Source of the DNA: Dokdonella sp.
GTDB lineage: Bacteria > Pseudomonadota > Gammaproteobacteria > Xanthomonadales > Rhodanobacteraceae
DNA: 64,000 nt
Reading direction: 5' to 3'
Assembly: GCA_024707225.1 (NCBI GenBank)
Contig: JANQAE010000001.1
Location: 1,674,001-1,738,000, forward strand
The notes under the pieces are model-generated. The model ran no database searches, was not told the DNA's origin, and was given only the letters and a program-made list of their open reading frames with translations. Positions 29,008 through 39,579 of this stretch are shown piece after piece (positions within the stretch are counted from its first letter, which is position 1; every line of letters starts with the position of its first letter). The position numbers and the translations under genes are program-made.

Positions 29008-30582
29008 ATGACCCCAGCCCGCCACGCGACCGACCCGGCCGCGCGCATGCCGCGCCAGATTCCCTTCATCATCGGCAACGAGGGCTGCGAGCGCTTCAGC
29101 TTCTACGGCATGCGCAACATCCTCACGCCGTTCCTGATCACCTCGCTGCTGCTGCAACTGCCCGAGAGCGACCGCGCCGGCGCGGCCAAGGACGTGTTCC
29201 ACACGTTCATGATCGGCGTCTACTTCTTCCCGCTGCTCGGCGGCCTGATCGCCGATCGTCTGCTCGGCAAGTACCGCACGATCCTCTGGTTCAGTCTGAT
29301 CTACTGCCTCGGCCATGCCTGCCTGGCGATCTTCGAGGACAACCGCGACGGCTTCTTCATCGGCCTGGGGCTGATCGCGCTCGGTGCCGGCGGCATCAAG
29401 CCGCTGGTCGCCTCGTTCGTCGGCGACCAGTTCACGCAGTCCAACAAGCATCTGGCCAAGGTCGTCTTCGACGCGTTCTACTGGATCATCAACTTCGGCT
29501 CGCTGTTCGCGTCGATGCTGATGCCGATCTTCCTGCGCAGCTACGGCCCGGCCGTCGCTTTCGGCATACCGGGCCTGCTGATGCTGGTCGCGACGATCGT
29601 CTTCTGGGCCGGCCGCCGCCGCTACGTGCTGGTCCCGCCGGCGCCGCCGAGTCCGGACTCGTTCTCGCGCGTCGTGCGCTCGGCACTGCTGGCCGAACGC
29701 GCCGGCGCCGGCCGGCCGGGACTGTGGCTCGCGCTGAGCGGCTGCGTGCTCGCGCTGGCCGCGTTCGCGCTGATGCCGGCGCTCGGCTTCGTGATCTGCG
29801 CCTGCATCGCGCTGGTGCTGTTTCTGACCGGTATCGGCGGCGGCGCCTGGCTGCAGCTCGAGCGCGCGCGCGGCCTGCATGCCGACGCCGCGGTCGACGG
29901 CGTGCGCGCGGTACTGCGCGTCCTGGTGATCTTCGCGCTGGTCACGCCGTTCTGGTCGCTGTTCGACCAGAAGGCCTCGACCTGGATCCTGCAGGGCAAC
30001 CAGATGGCGGTCCCGGGCTGGCTGCCGGACTGGCTCAACCAGCCGGCGCAGATGCAGCTGCTCAATCCGCTGCTGGTGATGATCCTGATCCCGTTCAACA
30101 ACCTCGTGCTGTATCCGGCACTGCGGCGCATGGGCTACGAGCCGACCGCGCTGCGCCGCATGACCGTCGGCATCGTCTTCAGCGGTCTGGCCTGGATCGC
30201 GGCCGGCGGCTTCCAGCTGATCATCGACGGCGGCGATCCGCTGTCGATCATGTGGCAGATCCTGCCCTACGCGCTGCTGACGTTCGGCGAGGTGCTGGTC
30301 TCGGCGACCGGCCTGGAGTTCGCCTACAGCCAGGCGCCGGCGGCGATGAAGGGCGTGATCATGAGCTTCTGGAACCTCACGACGACGATCGGCAATCTGT
30401 GGGTGCTGCTCGCCAACGCGGCGGTGCGCAACGACGCGGTGATCGGCTCGATCGAGCGCACCGGCCTGAGCGAGGCGGCGTTCCTGATGTTCTTCTTCGC
30501 CGGCTTCGCCCTGCTCGCGGCGCTCGCGTTCGGCCTGTACGCACGACGCTACCGCGAGGTCGACAACTACCGCGCGGCCTGA
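29008..30582 (+). CDS. POT-family proton-dependent oligopeptide transporter
   Basis: Inner-membrane peptide/proton symporter of the POT/PTR2 family, 524 residues with 12 or more hydrophobic segments. The proton-coupling ExxERFxxYG motif is visible as [12 protein letters not shown], followed by the family block [20 protein letters not shown] and the second signature [16 protein letters not shown]. The C-terminal half has [20 protein letters not shown], also typical. Substrates are likely di- and tripeptides, as in the family. ATG 29008 begins before the conserved part with a weak ribosome binding site (GG at 29005). Single gene, no operon partner. Confidence 0.9.
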   Translation: MTPARHATDPAARMPRQIPFIIGNEGCERFSFYGMRNILTPFLITSLLLQLPESDRAGAAKDVFHTFMIGVYFFPLLGGLIADRLLGKYRTILWFSLIYCLGHACLAIFEDNRDGFFIGLGLIALGAGGIKPLVASFVGDQFTQSNKHLAKVVFDAFYWIINFGSLFASMLMPIFLRSYGPAVAFGIPGLLMLVATIVFWAGRRRYVLVPPAPPSPDSFSRVVRSALLAERAGAGRPGLWLALSGCVLALAAFALMPALGFVICACIALVLFLTGIGGGAWLQLERARGLHADAAVDGVRAVLRVLVIFALVTPFWSLFDQKASTWILQGNQMAVPGWLPDWLNQPAQMQLLNPLLVMILIPFNNLVLYPALRRMGYEPTALRRMTVGIVFSGLAWIAAGGFQLIIDGGDPLSIMWQILPYALLTFGEVLVSATGLEFAYSQAPAAMKGVIMSFWNLTTTIGNLWVLLANAAVRNDAVIGSIERTGLSEAAFLMFFFAGFALLAALAFGLYARRYREVDNYRAA

Positions 30583-30748
30583 CGGCAGCCCGGCCGATCG
30601 CGCCGCGAAAGCGGCGGCTCCCGCGCGCGCGATCGGCGCACGGCAGCTCCGCGGCCGGTCGGCTTCCGCTCTGCGCGGACGGCCGGCGCGCATCGATCGC
30701 ACGCGCCGGCCGCACCACGACAGCGGCCGCGCCCGCTCGATCAGGCGC

Positions 30749-31165
30749 TCAGACTTGCCACGGGTCGTAGCTGCCGAACCACCACAGATGCCCCTCCGGA
30801 TCGCGGCACAGGTAGCCGCGGCCGCCGTAGGCCTGATCGGCGATGTCGATGACGATTCCGGCGCCGGCGGCCCTGGCGGTGGCGTAGTGCGCATCGGCAT
30901 CGGCGACGACGACGCAGCAGCTCTGCGTCTCGCGGCCGCCGATCTCCTCGGGCTGCGCGATGTGGCTGCCCCACTCGCCCGCGTTCTGCGCCGAGCCGAG
31001 CATGATCATGCCGGCACCGTGCACGAGCTGGGCGTGGTGGACGACGGCGCCGTCGGCGTAGACGGCCTGCTTCTCGAAGCCGAACGCGCGGCACAGCCAG
31101 TCGATCGCCGCGAGCGCATCGCGGTAGCGCAGACACGGAATGATCGTGGAACCCTGAGCGGACAT
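30749..31165 (-). CDS. VOC/glyoxalase-like family protein
   Basis: 138 residues with two beta-alpha-beta-beta-beta modules of the vicinal oxygen chelate superfamily. The first starts IIPCLRYRDALAAIDWLCRA; the second ends RDPEGHLWWFGSYDPW, the classic DPxGxxW signature. Potential metal ligands (His 35-36, Glu in DPEG) are present, but substrate is unknown; the form resembles the PhnB/YdeN-like VOC proteins. It lies 35 bases after the end of the EamA gene on the same strand and may be co-transcribed with it. Confidence 0.82.
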   Translation of the reverse strand: MSAQGSTIIPCLRYRDALAAIDWLCRAFGFEKQAVYADGAVVHHAQLVHGAGMIMLGSAQNAGEWGSHIAQPEEIGGRETQSCCVVVADADAHYATARAAGAGIVIDIADQAYGGRGYLCRDPEGHLWWFGSYDPWQV

Positions 31166-31200
31166 GAAGCTTCCTTCGCGGGACGGCGGTGAGCGCGATC

Positions 31201-32094
31201 CTACTGCGCGGCCGTCCCCGCCGCGGCGCGGCGCGCCAGCAGCGGGTGCACGAACACCGCGCCGACGATGATCGCCACGCCGGCATAGAACGCGGCGCCG
31301 AGTTCGCGCTGCTCGTCGAGCAGCACGATCGCGAGCACGACCGCGTAGACCGGCTCCAGATTGACCGCGAGCTGCGCCGAGAACGCGCTCAGATGGCGCA
31401 GCGCGACCAGCGACAGCGCGAACGGCAGCAGCGTGCACGCCAGCGCGAGCACCAGCAGCAGCCAGGCGTCGGTACCGGCCGGCGGCGTGAACGTCGCCGT
31501 ACCGCCGGGCCAGACCAAGGCCAGCAGGCCGAGGAATACCACGCCGGCGCCGAGCTCGACGCAGGTGACCGACAGCGGTGCGGCCTGCTCGACGAGACGC
31601 TTGTTCAACGCGCCGAACAGCGCGACCAGCAGCGCCGAGACGATGCCGACCGCGATGCCGAGCCGCATGCCCGAGGGTACCGCGCCGACCACGCAGGCGA
31701 CGCCCGGCACGACCGCGACGCCGATGCCGAGCTCGCGCCAGTCGAACCGGCGCCGTGCCAGCAGCGGTTCGATCAGCGCCAGGAACACCGGTGCCAGCGC
31801 GATGCAGGTGGCCGCGACCGAGGCATTGGCGAGCTTGATCGCGCCGTAGAACGTCAGCCAGTGCAGCGCGACCAGGATGCCGATCCCGGCATAGGCCAGG
31901 ACCAGTCGGGCCGGCATCGCACGCAGGCCGCGCCAGACCCACGGCAGCGCGACCAGCACGCCGACCACGATCAGCATGCGCCACCAGACCAGGGCCAGCG
32001 CCGGCAGGCTGATCAGCTTGCCGAGGATCGCCGTGAAGCCCCAGAGCAGGACGCAGAAGTGGATCTGCCATTGGGCACGCGTGTCGGCGCGCAT
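31201..32094 (-). CDS. EamA-family (DMT) transporter
   Basis: 297 residues with ten hydrophobic segments in two EamA repeats (first from FCVLLWGFTAILGKLI, second from GIVSALLVALFGALNKRLVE). Conserved motifs include YGAIKLANASVAATCIALAP and NLEPVYAVVLAIVLLDEQ, both standard in EamA transporters. The substrate is unknown. ATG 32094 (MRADTRAQWQIHF) is preferred to an upstream ATG at 32127 because it opens right before the first membrane helix. It precedes the VOC gene on the same strand. Confidence 0.83.
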   Translation of the reverse strand: MRADTRAQWQIHFCVLLWGFTAILGKLISLPALALVWWRMLIVVGVLVALPWVWRGLRAMPARLVLAYAGIGILVALHWLTFYGAIKLANASVAATCIALAPVFLALIEPLLARRRFDWRELGIGVAVVPGVACVVGAVPSGMRLGIAVGIVSALLVALFGALNKRLVEQAAPLSVTCVELGAGVVFLGLLALVWPGGTATFTPPAGTDAWLLLVLALACTLLPFALSLVALRHLSAFSAQLAVNLEPVYAVVLAIVLLDEQRELGAAFYAGVAIIVGAVFVHPLLARRAAAGTAAQ

Positions 32095-32256
32095 CGAAGG
32101 TCCGCAGGTATCAGGTCGGGCAGGCACGCCGCGCCCGCGGTCGCCGGAGGCGATACGGGCACGGTGCGGGGATTCTCGCAGAACGCAGGCGCGTCGCGCG
32201 TGCCGATCGAAACGGGACCGCGCGAACGCGCGTGCCCGGACGCCGTGCGAGGCGGC

Positions 32257-33654
32257 TCAGTCCACGCGGACCCGGTAGCACGGCACGTAGCGCGTGCCGG
32301 GCAGTTTCATGCGCTGCTGCACGACGAAGCTGGTCAGCATCGCATCGAGCGCCTGCATGATCTCGCGGTCGCCGTCGATCTCGAACGGACCGTGCCGCTC
32401 GATCGCGCGCATGCCCTCCTCCTTGACGTTGCCGGCGACGATGCCCGAGAACGCGCGGCGCAGATCGGCGGCCAGCCGATGCGCCGGCTGGTCGCGGTGC
32501 AGGTTCAGCGCGGCCATCGCCTCGTGCGTCGGTTTGAACGGCACCTGGAAATCCTGCTCGATCGTCAGCGCCCAGTTGAAGAAGAATGCATCCTTGTTGT
32601 CGAGGCGGAACGCGCGGACGCGCTCGATGCCCTTGGCGACCTCGCGGCCGACCGCGACCGGGTCGTCGACGATGATGCGGTAGCGCTCGGCCACCGCGGC
32701 GCCGAGCGCGAGCCGCAGGAAGCGGTCGATCTGCTCGAAGTACGCGGCCGATTCGCGTGGACCGGTGAAGATCAGCGGAAACGGCATCGCCGCGTTGACC
32801 GGATGCAGCAGGATGCCGAGCAGGTAGAGGATCTCCTCGGCCGTGCCGACGCCGCCGGGGAACACGACGATCGCGTGCGAGACCCGCACGAAGGCCTCCA
32901 GCCGCTTCTCGATGTCCGGCATGATGACCAGGTGGTTGACGATCGGATTCGGCGACTCGGCCGCGATGATGCCCGGCTCGGTGATGCCGATGTAGCGGTT
33001 GGTGCGGCGGCGCTGCTTGGCATGGGCGATCGTCGCGCCCTTCATCGGCCCCTTCATCGCGCCGGGGCCGCAGCCGGTGCAGATGTCCATGCCGCGCAGG
33101 CCGATCTGGTAGCCGACCTGCTTGGTGTAGTCGTACTCGCTGCGCGGAATCGAATGTCCGCCCCAGCACACGACCAGGTTCGGATCGACGTTGGCGCGCA
33201 GTACGCGCGCGTTGCGCAGAATCTCGAACACGGCATGGGTGATGCCGACCGAACTGCCGAGATCGAACGCCTCGGCCTCCAGCTGCGCGGAGATGTAGAC
33301 GATGTCGCGGATGACCGCATGCAGCAGCTCGTTGACGCCGCGGATGATGCGGCCGTCGACGAAGGCCTGCGCCGGCGCGCTGATCAGCTCGACCTTGAGG
33401 CCGCGGTCCTGCTGCAGGATCTGGATGTCGAAATCCGGATAGCGCTCGAGCAGCGCGCGCGCGTCGTCGCTGTCGCTACCCTGGGTCAGCACCGCCAGCG
33501 CGCAGCGGCGCAGCAGCGGATGCAGGCCGCCGGCGCTGGCGTCGCGCAGCCGCGCGACCTCGTGGCGGGACAGTATGTCCAGGCCGGGCGCGGGCGCCAG
33601 GCGCGCGCTGACCGTGGCGGTCGCCGGGATCCCGGCTGCAGTGGGCATCGTCAT
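32257..33654 (-). CDS. ppnN: Nucleotide 5'-monophosphate nucleosidase PpnN (YgdH)
   Basis: 465-residue PpnN/YgdH, which hydrolyses purine and pyrimidine nucleoside monophosphates to base plus ribose 5-phosphate; the E. coli enzyme is stimulated by (p)ppGpp. The central Rossmann domain has the LOG-family motif PGGVGTAEE and the GMDICTGCGPGAMKGPMKGA segment. N-terminal DUF4478-like and C-terminal DUF3412-like parts flank it, giving the full architecture. The start is ATG 33654 or the ATG two codons later. Single gene. Confidence 0.93.
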   Translation of the reverse strand: MTMPTAAGIPATATVSARLAPAPGLDILSRHEVARLRDASAGGLHPLLRRCALAVLTQGSDSDDARALLERYPDFDIQILQQDRGLKVELISAPAQAFVDGRIIRGVNELLHAVIRDIVYISAQLEAEAFDLGSSVGITHAVFEILRNARVLRANVDPNLVVCWGGHSIPRSEYDYTKQVGYQIGLRGMDICTGCGPGAMKGPMKGATIAHAKQRRRTNRYIGITEPGIIAAESPNPIVNHLVIMPDIEKRLEAFVRVSHAIVVFPGGVGTAEEILYLLGILLHPVNAAMPFPLIFTGPRESAAYFEQIDRFLRLALGAAVAERYRIIVDDPVAVGREVAKGIERVRAFRLDNKDAFFFNWALTIEQDFQVPFKPTHEAMAALNLHRDQPAHRLAADLRRAFSGIVAGNVKEEGMRAIERHGPFEIDGDREIMQALDAMLTSFVVQQRMKLPGTRYVPCYRVRVD

Positions 33655-33742
33655 CGAACTCTTCGCGTCCTGTTCGGGCCGGACATCCTACAACGTCGCC
33701 GCCGGCCGGGCCCGGTGCCGCCCGGCGCCGCGGAACACGCAA

Positions 33743-33773
33743 CAAAAAGCCGGCGTCCTCGCGGACGCCGGCT
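33743..33773 (-). terminator. Rho-independent terminator of the TonB receptor gene
   Basis: Perfect 11-bp stem AGCCGGCGTCC / GGACGCCGGCT with loop TCGC (33748-33773). Read on the minus strand it is followed by TTTTTGTT. It lies 24 bases beyond the receptor stop. Confidence 0.9.
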
Positions 33774-33796
33774 CGGGTCTCGTCAAACGCTCGCGA

Positions 33797-36700
33797 TCAG
33801 AACCGGTAGCGGAAACCGACCTGGAGCGACCAGCGCGAGACGCCGGTGTTGACGCCGTCGCCGTTGACTTCCTGCGTGGTCAGGCGCTGTGCACCGGTGA
33901 AGCGGTAGACGTAGCGGCCGGTCTCCGGATCGATGCCGGCGAAGTTGGCGACCGCCAGGTTCGAGTTGAAGCCGGCGTCGTCGATCTGGCCCCACTTCTT
34001 GTTGAGCAGGTTGCCGACGTTCATGATGTCGAACCAGAACTCGGCCTTGTGCCCGTCGAAGAAGCCGGGCAGCTCCTGGCTGAAGCGCAGGTCGAACATG
34101 TTGAGCCAGCCGGCGCGCATCGCATTGGCCGGCATCACGCGGCCGCCGTAGCGCGCCACTTCCGGATGATCCGCCAGCCACTCGAAGAACGCCGCTTCCT
34201 CGGCCGGGTTCGAGAAGATCACGTCGCCCGGACCCGACGGCACGTAGAACAGGTCGTTGAACGAACGGCCGTCGCCGTTGACGTCGTTCCAGAACACGTA
34301 GCTGTACGGACGGCCGGTGCGGCCCTCGTAGACCAGCGAGGCGATCGTCTTGTTGTCGCCGAAGAACGTGAACTCCTTCGTCAGCACGCCGGTCACGCGG
34401 TGCTTGAACGCGTAGCGCGAGTCGTAGGCGACGTTCTCGTTGGCCTGGTAGATCAGCGTGTTGTTCCAGTTCGAGGTGTTCTGCGAGCTGGTCAGCGGGC
34501 TGACTTCCTTGGCCTGCGTATGCGTGTAGGCCGCCAGCCACGACCAGCCGCCGTCGTTCATCGGCTGCGACAGGCTCAGCGTGATCTGGTTGCCGCCGCC
34601 CTTGTCGGTGTTCTTGGCGAGCATGACGTCGCCGATGTCCGACGGACGGTTGGCGCGCGCGAAACCGGTCGACGGGCTGTTGAGGCAGCTCGAGCAGGTC
34701 CAGTTGGCCGGGTTCAGTGCGGCCGAGCTCCAGTAGATCGTACGGCCGTCCGGGCCGGTCGCCGTCGGCGCGCCCAGATCGAGGCGCTCGAAGTACAGAC
34801 CGTCCTTGTTCCAGTACGCGAGGAACTCCACCGACGCGACGATGCCGTTCCACGGCAGCTCGTGATCGAGCGCGATATTGGCCTTCCAGACCGAGGGCAT
34901 CTTGAAGTTCGGGTCGATGATGTCGACGTTCTGGCGCGCACCGACGTTGCCGCTGATCGGCTGGTTGCGCGGATCGGGGCTGAAGATCGGGCCGAGGCCG
35001 CCGCTGTTGTTCTCGGTGTACTCGAGGTAGTTCAGACCGGTGTTCTGGTAGACGCCGGCCAGCCAGACGTTCGGCGGGGCGCCCATGAACAGGCCCATGC
35101 CGCCGCGGACCTGGGTCGGACGATCGCTGTCGAAGCTGTAGTTGAAGCCGAAGCGCGGCTGAATGACTTCCTTCTCGGGCAGCTTGGTGTTGTTGTAGCC
35201 GTAGAGCTGCTCGATACGCGCGTTGTACAGCGGCGTGCCCTTGAAGTCCGGCTTGTCGACGCGCACGCCGAAGGTCAGGTTGAGGTTGTAGTTGACGGCC
35301 CAGCTGTCCTGCACGAACAGCGCGTTGTTGGCGAGCTCGTAGGCGGCCGGGATGTCGGCCAGGCTGCCGCCCGGACGCGGCGCGCGATACGCGTACTCGC
35401 GCGGGATGCCCTGCTCGAACAGCTCGACGCTGCCGAAGCGGTACACGCCGTTGAGGTTGCGGCCGTAGAAATTGAAGATGTCGTTGTTGCTCCAGTCGAA
35501 GCCGAACTTCACCGTGTGGTCGCCGAGGAACAGGTTGCCGGCGAAGAACGCACTCTTCTCCTTGGTCTGCACGATGTTGACGTGCGTGTTCTGCTCGGTG
35601 CCGAACAGCAGCTGCTGGTTGCCGAAGTCGACGCGGATGTGCGGCAGGTTCGAGTTCGGTTCGCGGATCGACTCGTAGTCGCGATAGGAGATCTTGATCT
35701 CGGTCGAGAACACGTCGCTCCAGTCGCTGAACAGCTCGCCGACGTAGCTCTCGAAGGTCTTGGCCTGGTTGTACCAGTACGAGTTCAGCGAGATCTGGTT
35801 GTTGCTGAAGCCCGGCAGCTTGGCGACGTTCTGGTCCATCTTGCTGTACCGGAACGAGGCGCGGTGGTTCTCGTTGATGTTCCAGTCGATCTTGCCGGCG
35901 TATTCCTCGATGTCGGTGCCGAGGCTGTTGACGCCGTCGAGCGAGCCGGCGTCGAAGCCCCACACGTCACGGGCGATGCGCTGCACTTCGGCGATGTCCT
36001 CGGCGTCGATCGCGCCGGTGCCGAACGGCGAGTTCAGCAGATCCGGACCCGGGGCGCGGCGCTTGAACTTCTCGTAGTTGAGGAAGAAGAACAGCTTGTC
36101 CTTGACGATCGGGCCGCCGAGCGTGAAGCCGTAGGTCTTTTCGTCCTTGAAGCCGGTGAAGTCGCGGCCGTCGCGGTCCTCGCCGACCATGTTGTGGTCG
36201 CGATAGAGGCCGTAGACGCTGCCGTGGAAGTCGTTGGTGCCGGACTTGGTCACCGCATTGACGACCGCACCGGTGCCGCCGCTGGTGGTCACGTCGTAGT
36301 TGGCCAGACCGATGTTGATCTCTTCGATCGCATCCATCGACACCGGCTGACGCTCGGTCGGCAGGTTGTTCGATTCCAGACCGAACGGATCGTTGGTCGA
36401 GACGCCGTCGATGCGGATCGCGTTGAAGCGCGTGTTCTGGCCCATCGCCGAGATCGCGCCGTCGGCCTTGCTGACCTGCGAGATGCGCGGATCCAGACGC
36501 ATGTAGTCCTGGATGTTGCGGCCGATCGACGGCAGCGCCTCGATCTGCGCGAGCGACAGGTTGGTGCCGGTGCCCATGTTCTCGGCGCTGAACACCGAGT
36601 TGGTCGCGCTGCCGGTGACGACCACTTCCTCGAGCCGCTCGGTCGGGTTCAGCGTGGCGCTGACCGTGTTGGCGTCGCCGAGCTGCAGGAACACGTTCTC

Positions 36701-36994
36701 GCGCACTTCGGTTTCGTTGCCGCGCGTGATCGTGATCGTGTACGGACCGCCGACGCGCAGGCCGCGCGCCGCGTAGCGGCCAGCCGCATCGGTGGCGGCA
36801 CGACTGACCGTGCCCGACGCGCTGTGGGTGATCAGCACCTCGGCGCCGGAGACCGGCTGGCCGCTGGCATCGGTCACGACACCGCCCAGCGAAGCCGACG
36901 TCGTCTGCGCATAGGCGCCCGACATCGCGAAAATCGAAGACAGCACCAGCGGCAGCAGCCGCACGCCAACCCGCTTGCTCAAACGCTCGCTCAT
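33797..36994 (-). CDS. Oar-like TonB-dependent outer-membrane receptor
   Basis: 1065 residues. A signal peptide (LLPLVLSSIFAMSGAYA) is followed by a carboxypeptidase-regulatory-like beta-sandwich (SLGGVVTDASGQPVSGAEVL, about residues 33-115), a TonB plug (RLEEVVVTGSATNSVF ... ALPSIGRNIQDYMRLDPRI) and a long barrel ending WSLQVGFRYRF with a terminal Phe. This is the Oar/OmpA-related TonB receptor architecture common in Xanthomonadales, Bacteroidetes and Myxococcus. The ligand is unknown; large peptides or proteins are possible. Two cysteines in a TCSSC loop may be surface-exposed. No partner SusD, protease or ExbBD gene is adjacent. ATG 36994 fits the signal peptide. Confidence 0.92.
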   Translation of the reverse strand: MSERLSKRVGVRLLPLVLSSIFAMSGAYAQTTSASLGGVVTDASGQPVSGAEVLITHSASGTVSRAATDAAGRYAARGLRVGGPYTITITRGNETEVRENVFLQLGDANTVSATLNPTERLEEVVVTGSATNSVFSAENMGTGTNLSLAQIEALPSIGRNIQDYMRLDPRISQVSKADGAISAMGQNTRFNAIRIDGVSTNDPFGLESNNLPTERQPVSMDAIEEINIGLANYDVTTSGGTGAVVNAVTKSGTNDFHGSVYGLYRDHNMVGEDRDGRDFTGFKDEKTYGFTLGGPIVKDKLFFFLNYEKFKRRAPGPDLLNSPFGTGAIDAEDIAEVQRIARDVWGFDAGSLDGVNSLGTDIEEYAGKIDWNINENHRASFRYSKMDQNVAKLPGFSNNQISLNSYWYNQAKTFESYVGELFSDWSDVFSTEIKISYRDYESIREPNSNLPHIRVDFGNQQLLFGTEQNTHVNIVQTKEKSAFFAGNLFLGDHTVKFGFDWSNNDIFNFYGRNLNGVYRFGSVELFEQGIPREYAYRAPRPGGSLADIPAAYELANNALFVQDSWAVNYNLNLTFGVRVDKPDFKGTPLYNARIEQLYGYNNTKLPEKEVIQPRFGFNYSFDSDRPTQVRGGMGLFMGAPPNVWLAGVYQNTGLNYLEYTENNSGGLGPIFSPDPRNQPISGNVGARQNVDIIDPNFKMPSVWKANIALDHELPWNGIVASVEFLAYWNKDGLYFERLDLGAPTATGPDGRTIYWSSAALNPANWTCSSCLNSPSTGFARANRPSDIGDVMLAKNTDKGGGNQITLSLSQPMNDGGWSWLAAYTHTQAKEVSPLTSSQNTSNWNNTLIYQANENVAYDSRYAFKHRVTGVLTKEFTFFGDNKTIASLVYEGRTGRPYSYVFWNDVNGDGRSFNDLFYVPSGPGDVIFSNPAEEAAFFEWLADHPEVARYGGRVMPANAMRAGWLNMFDLRFSQELPGFFDGHKAEFWFDIMNVGNLLNKKWGQIDDAGFNSNLAVANFAGIDPETGRYVYRFTGAQRLTTQEVNGDGVNTGVSRWSLQVGFRYRF

Positions 36995-37398
36995 GTGATC
37001 GCCCCGTGATTCGTCGCAAAAAAACAGGCAGCCGGGCCCTGAGCCGAGTCCGGAACCGCCGATGGTGTCCCCTTTCATGCCCGACGGCGTTATGCACAGG
37101 CCCGAGCACGATTAACTGCAGTTTAACAGTGTTTGATGACGGTTTTGTAACCTTGGATCACACGATTGCTGCGATGCGACATCCTGCCCGGCACCCGCGC
37201 AGACGGCCGCCGCGGTCGCGCCTGGCAGCGGGCGGTTCGCGCCACCGCGTCGTGGACTGTCAGCTCAATCAACAGGTTGGAAACCGCGAACGATCGCGCC
37301 GGGGCGCCAGTCACCGGCCGGGTCCCGACGCTGCGCGCTGCCGTTTGCGGCTGCGCCGCACGTGATCGGGGAATGAGGTGCGGCGGCCGGCCCGGAAA
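36995..37398. other. Upstream region of the TonB receptor gene, no gene seen
   Basis: About 400 bases between the receptor start and the pnp terminator. It contains an AT-rich island (37110-37160) unlike its surroundings, with a 10-bp palindrome AACTGCAGTT, and is the likely receptor promoter region. No convincing -35/-10 pair could be fixed. Short open frames here lack coding character. Confidence 0.5.
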
Positions 37399-37428
37399 CG
37401 AAAAAGGCGGGCCCGAGGCCCGCCTTTT
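37399..37428 (-). terminator. Rho-independent terminator of pnp
   Basis: Perfect 12-bp inverted repeat AAAAGGCGGGCC / GGCCCGCCTTTT with loop CGA (37402-37428). It starts 26 bases beyond the pnp stop and ends in a run of T on either strand, so it can act in both directions. Confidence 0.9.
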
Positions 37429-37453
37429 CGATGCCGCCCAATGCGAACGGACG

Positions 37454-39562
37454 TCAGGCCGTGCCTTCTTCCTCGGCGACCGCCTTCATCGACAGACGGA
37501 TGCGACCCTGCTTGTCGACCTCGAGCACCTTGACCTTGACGATGTCGCCTTCCTTGAGCTTGTCCGAGACCTTCTCGACGCGCTCGTTGGAGATCTGCGA
37601 GACATGCACCAGACCGTCCTTGCCCGGCAGGATCGTCACGAACGCGCCGAAGTCCATCAGCTTGGCGACCTTGCCCTCGTAGATGCGGCCCGGCTCGACG
37701 TCCGAGACGATCTGCTCGATGCGGCGCTTGGCGGCATCGGCCGCCTCGCGGTTGACCGAGGCGATCACGACGGTGCCGTCGTCGGTGATGTCGATCGTCG
37801 TGCCGGTCTCCTCGGTGATCGAGCGGATCGTCGCACCGCCCTTGCCGATGACCTCGCGGATCTTGTCCGGATGGATCTTGATCGTCAGCAGGCGCGGCGC
37901 GAACTCGCTCATCTCGGTACGCGCGCTGGTGATGACCTTGTTCATCTCGCCGAGGATGTGCAGACGTCCGCGCTGAGCCTGGGCCAGCGCCGTGCGCATG
38001 ATCTCTTCGGTGATGCCGTCGATCTTGATGTCCATCTGCAGCGCACTGATGCCTTCGGCGGTGCCGGCGACCTTGAAGTCCATGTCGCCCAGATGGTCCT
38101 CGTCACCGAGGATGTCCGACAGCACGACGAAGTCGTCGCCTTCCTTGACCAGACCCATCGCGATGCCGGCGACCGGCGCCTTCAGCGGCACGCCGGCGTC
38201 CATCATCGCCAGCGACGAGCCGCAGACCGAGGCCATCGACGAGGAGCCGTTCGACTCGGTGATCTCCGAGACTACGCGCAGCACGTACGGGAACTGCTCG
38301 ATGCTCGGCTTGACCGCCTGCACGCCGCGCTTGGCGAGGCGGCCGTGACCGACTTCGCGGCGCTTAGGGCCGGCCATGCGGCCGGTCTCGCCGACCGAGA
38401 ACGGCGGGAAGTTGTAGTGGAACAGGAACGTGTCCTTCGACTCGCCTTCCGGCGCGTCGATGATCTGCGCGTCGCGCGTGGTGCCGAGCGTGACCGTGAC
38501 CAGGGCCTGCGTCTCGCCGCGCGTGAACAGCGCCGAGCCGTGCGTGCGCGGCAGGACGCCGACGCGCACGGTGATCGGGCGCACGTCGTCGAGATTGCGG
38601 CCGTCGATGCGCACCTTGGTCTGCAGCACGCTGTCGCGCATCGTGCGGTACTCGAGCTCGGCGAACTCCTTGGCCAGATCGGCGGCCGCCCAGCCGTTGG
38701 TCTCGGCGGTGTCCTTCAGCGAATCGAGCACCTCGCGCTTGAGCGCGGCGATCGCATCGCGGCGCTGCAGCTTGTCGCGCACCTGGAAGGCCTGCGCCAG
38801 ATCGTCGCCGAGCTTGTCCTTGATCGCGGCGACCAGCGCCTCGTTGCGCGGCGGCGGCTGCCAGTCCCACGACGGCTTGGCCGCTTCCTGAGCGAGCTCG
38901 GCGATCGCGCGGATCGCGGTCTGCATCTGGTGGTGGCCGAACACGACCGCGCCGAGCATGACCTCCTCGGACAGCAGCTTGGCCTCGGACTCGACCATCA
39001 GCACGGCATTGGAGGTGCCGGCGACGACCAGGTCGAGCTCGGAGGTCTTGAGCTCGCTGGCGGTCGGGTTCAGCAGGTACTGGCCGTTGACGTAGCCGAC
39101 GCGCGCGGCGCCGATCGGCCCCTTGAACGGGATGCCGGCCAGCGACAGCGCGGCCGAAGCGCCGAGCAGCGCCGGGATGTCACCGTCGACCTCGGGGTTC
39201 AGCGAGAGGACGTTGGCGATGACCTGCACTTCGTTCTTGAACTCTTCCGGAAACAGCGGGCGCACCGGACGGTCGATCAGGCGCGAGGTCAGCGTTTCCT
39301 TCTCGGTCGGACGGCCTTCGCGCTTGAAGAAGCCACCCGGGATGCGGCCCGCCGAGTAGAACTTCTCCTGGTAGTCGACCGTCAGCGGGAAGAAATCCTG
39401 CCCTTCGCGCGGCTTGGCCGCAGCGACCACGGTGACCAGCACGACCGTACCGGACATGCTGACGACGACGGCACCGCCCGCCTGACGGGCGATCTCGCCC
39501 GTTTCCAGCGTGACCTGATGATTGCCGTACTGGAATGTTTTGCTGATCTTCGCCACTGCCAT
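37454..39562 (-). CDS. pnp: Polynucleotide phosphorylase
   Basis: 3'-5' exoribonuclease and degradosome component that phosphorolyses RNA; 702 residues. Two RNase PH domains ([20 protein letters not shown] and [20 protein letters not shown]), a KH domain with the GxxG loop ([15 protein letters not shown]) and an S1 domain ([20 protein letters not shown]) are all present. Catalytic-type segments [20 protein letters not shown] and [19 protein letters not shown] are intact. ATG 39562 gives the standard N-terminus [10 protein letters not shown]. It lies 17 bases after rpsO, as in E. coli. Confidence 0.97.
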   Translation of the reverse strand: MAVAKISKTFQYGNHQVTLETGEIARQAGGAVVVSMSGTVVLVTVVAAAKPREGQDFFPLTVDYQEKFYSAGRIPGGFFKREGRPTEKETLTSRLIDRPVRPLFPEEFKNEVQVIANVLSLNPEVDGDIPALLGASAALSLAGIPFKGPIGAARVGYVNGQYLLNPTASELKTSELDLVVAGTSNAVLMVESEAKLLSEEVMLGAVVFGHHQMQTAIRAIAELAQEAAKPSWDWQPPPRNEALVAAIKDKLGDDLAQAFQVRDKLQRRDAIAALKREVLDSLKDTAETNGWAAADLAKEFAELEYRTMRDSVLQTKVRIDGRNLDDVRPITVRVGVLPRTHGSALFTRGETQALVTVTLGTTRDAQIIDAPEGESKDTFLFHYNFPPFSVGETGRMAGPKRREVGHGRLAKRGVQAVKPSIEQFPYVLRVVSEITESNGSSSMASVCGSSLAMMDAGVPLKAPVAGIAMGLVKEGDDFVVLSDILGDEDHLGDMDFKVAGTAEGISALQMDIKIDGITEEIMRTALAQAQRGRLHILGEMNKVITSARTEMSEFAPRLLTIKIHPDKIREVIGKGGATIRSITEETGTTIDITDDGTVVIASVNREAADAAKRRIEQIVSDVEPGRIYEGKVAKLMDFGAFVTILPGKDGLVHVSQISNERVEKVSDKLKEGDIVKVKVLEVDKQGRIRLSMKAVAEEEGTA

Positions 39563-39579
39563 CTCCTGAATTGGGGTGC

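Noticed and set aside
33575-37009. Open frame of over 1100 codons on the plus strand
   Set aside because: Exact antisense of the TonB receptor, whose signal peptide, plug and barrel are clear.
37110-37160. Palindrome AACTGCAGTT as a defined operator of the TonB receptor
   Set aside because: Only 10 bp, contains a common PstI site, and no -35/-10 pair or known regulator consensus could be matched, so it is mentioned only within the upstream region.
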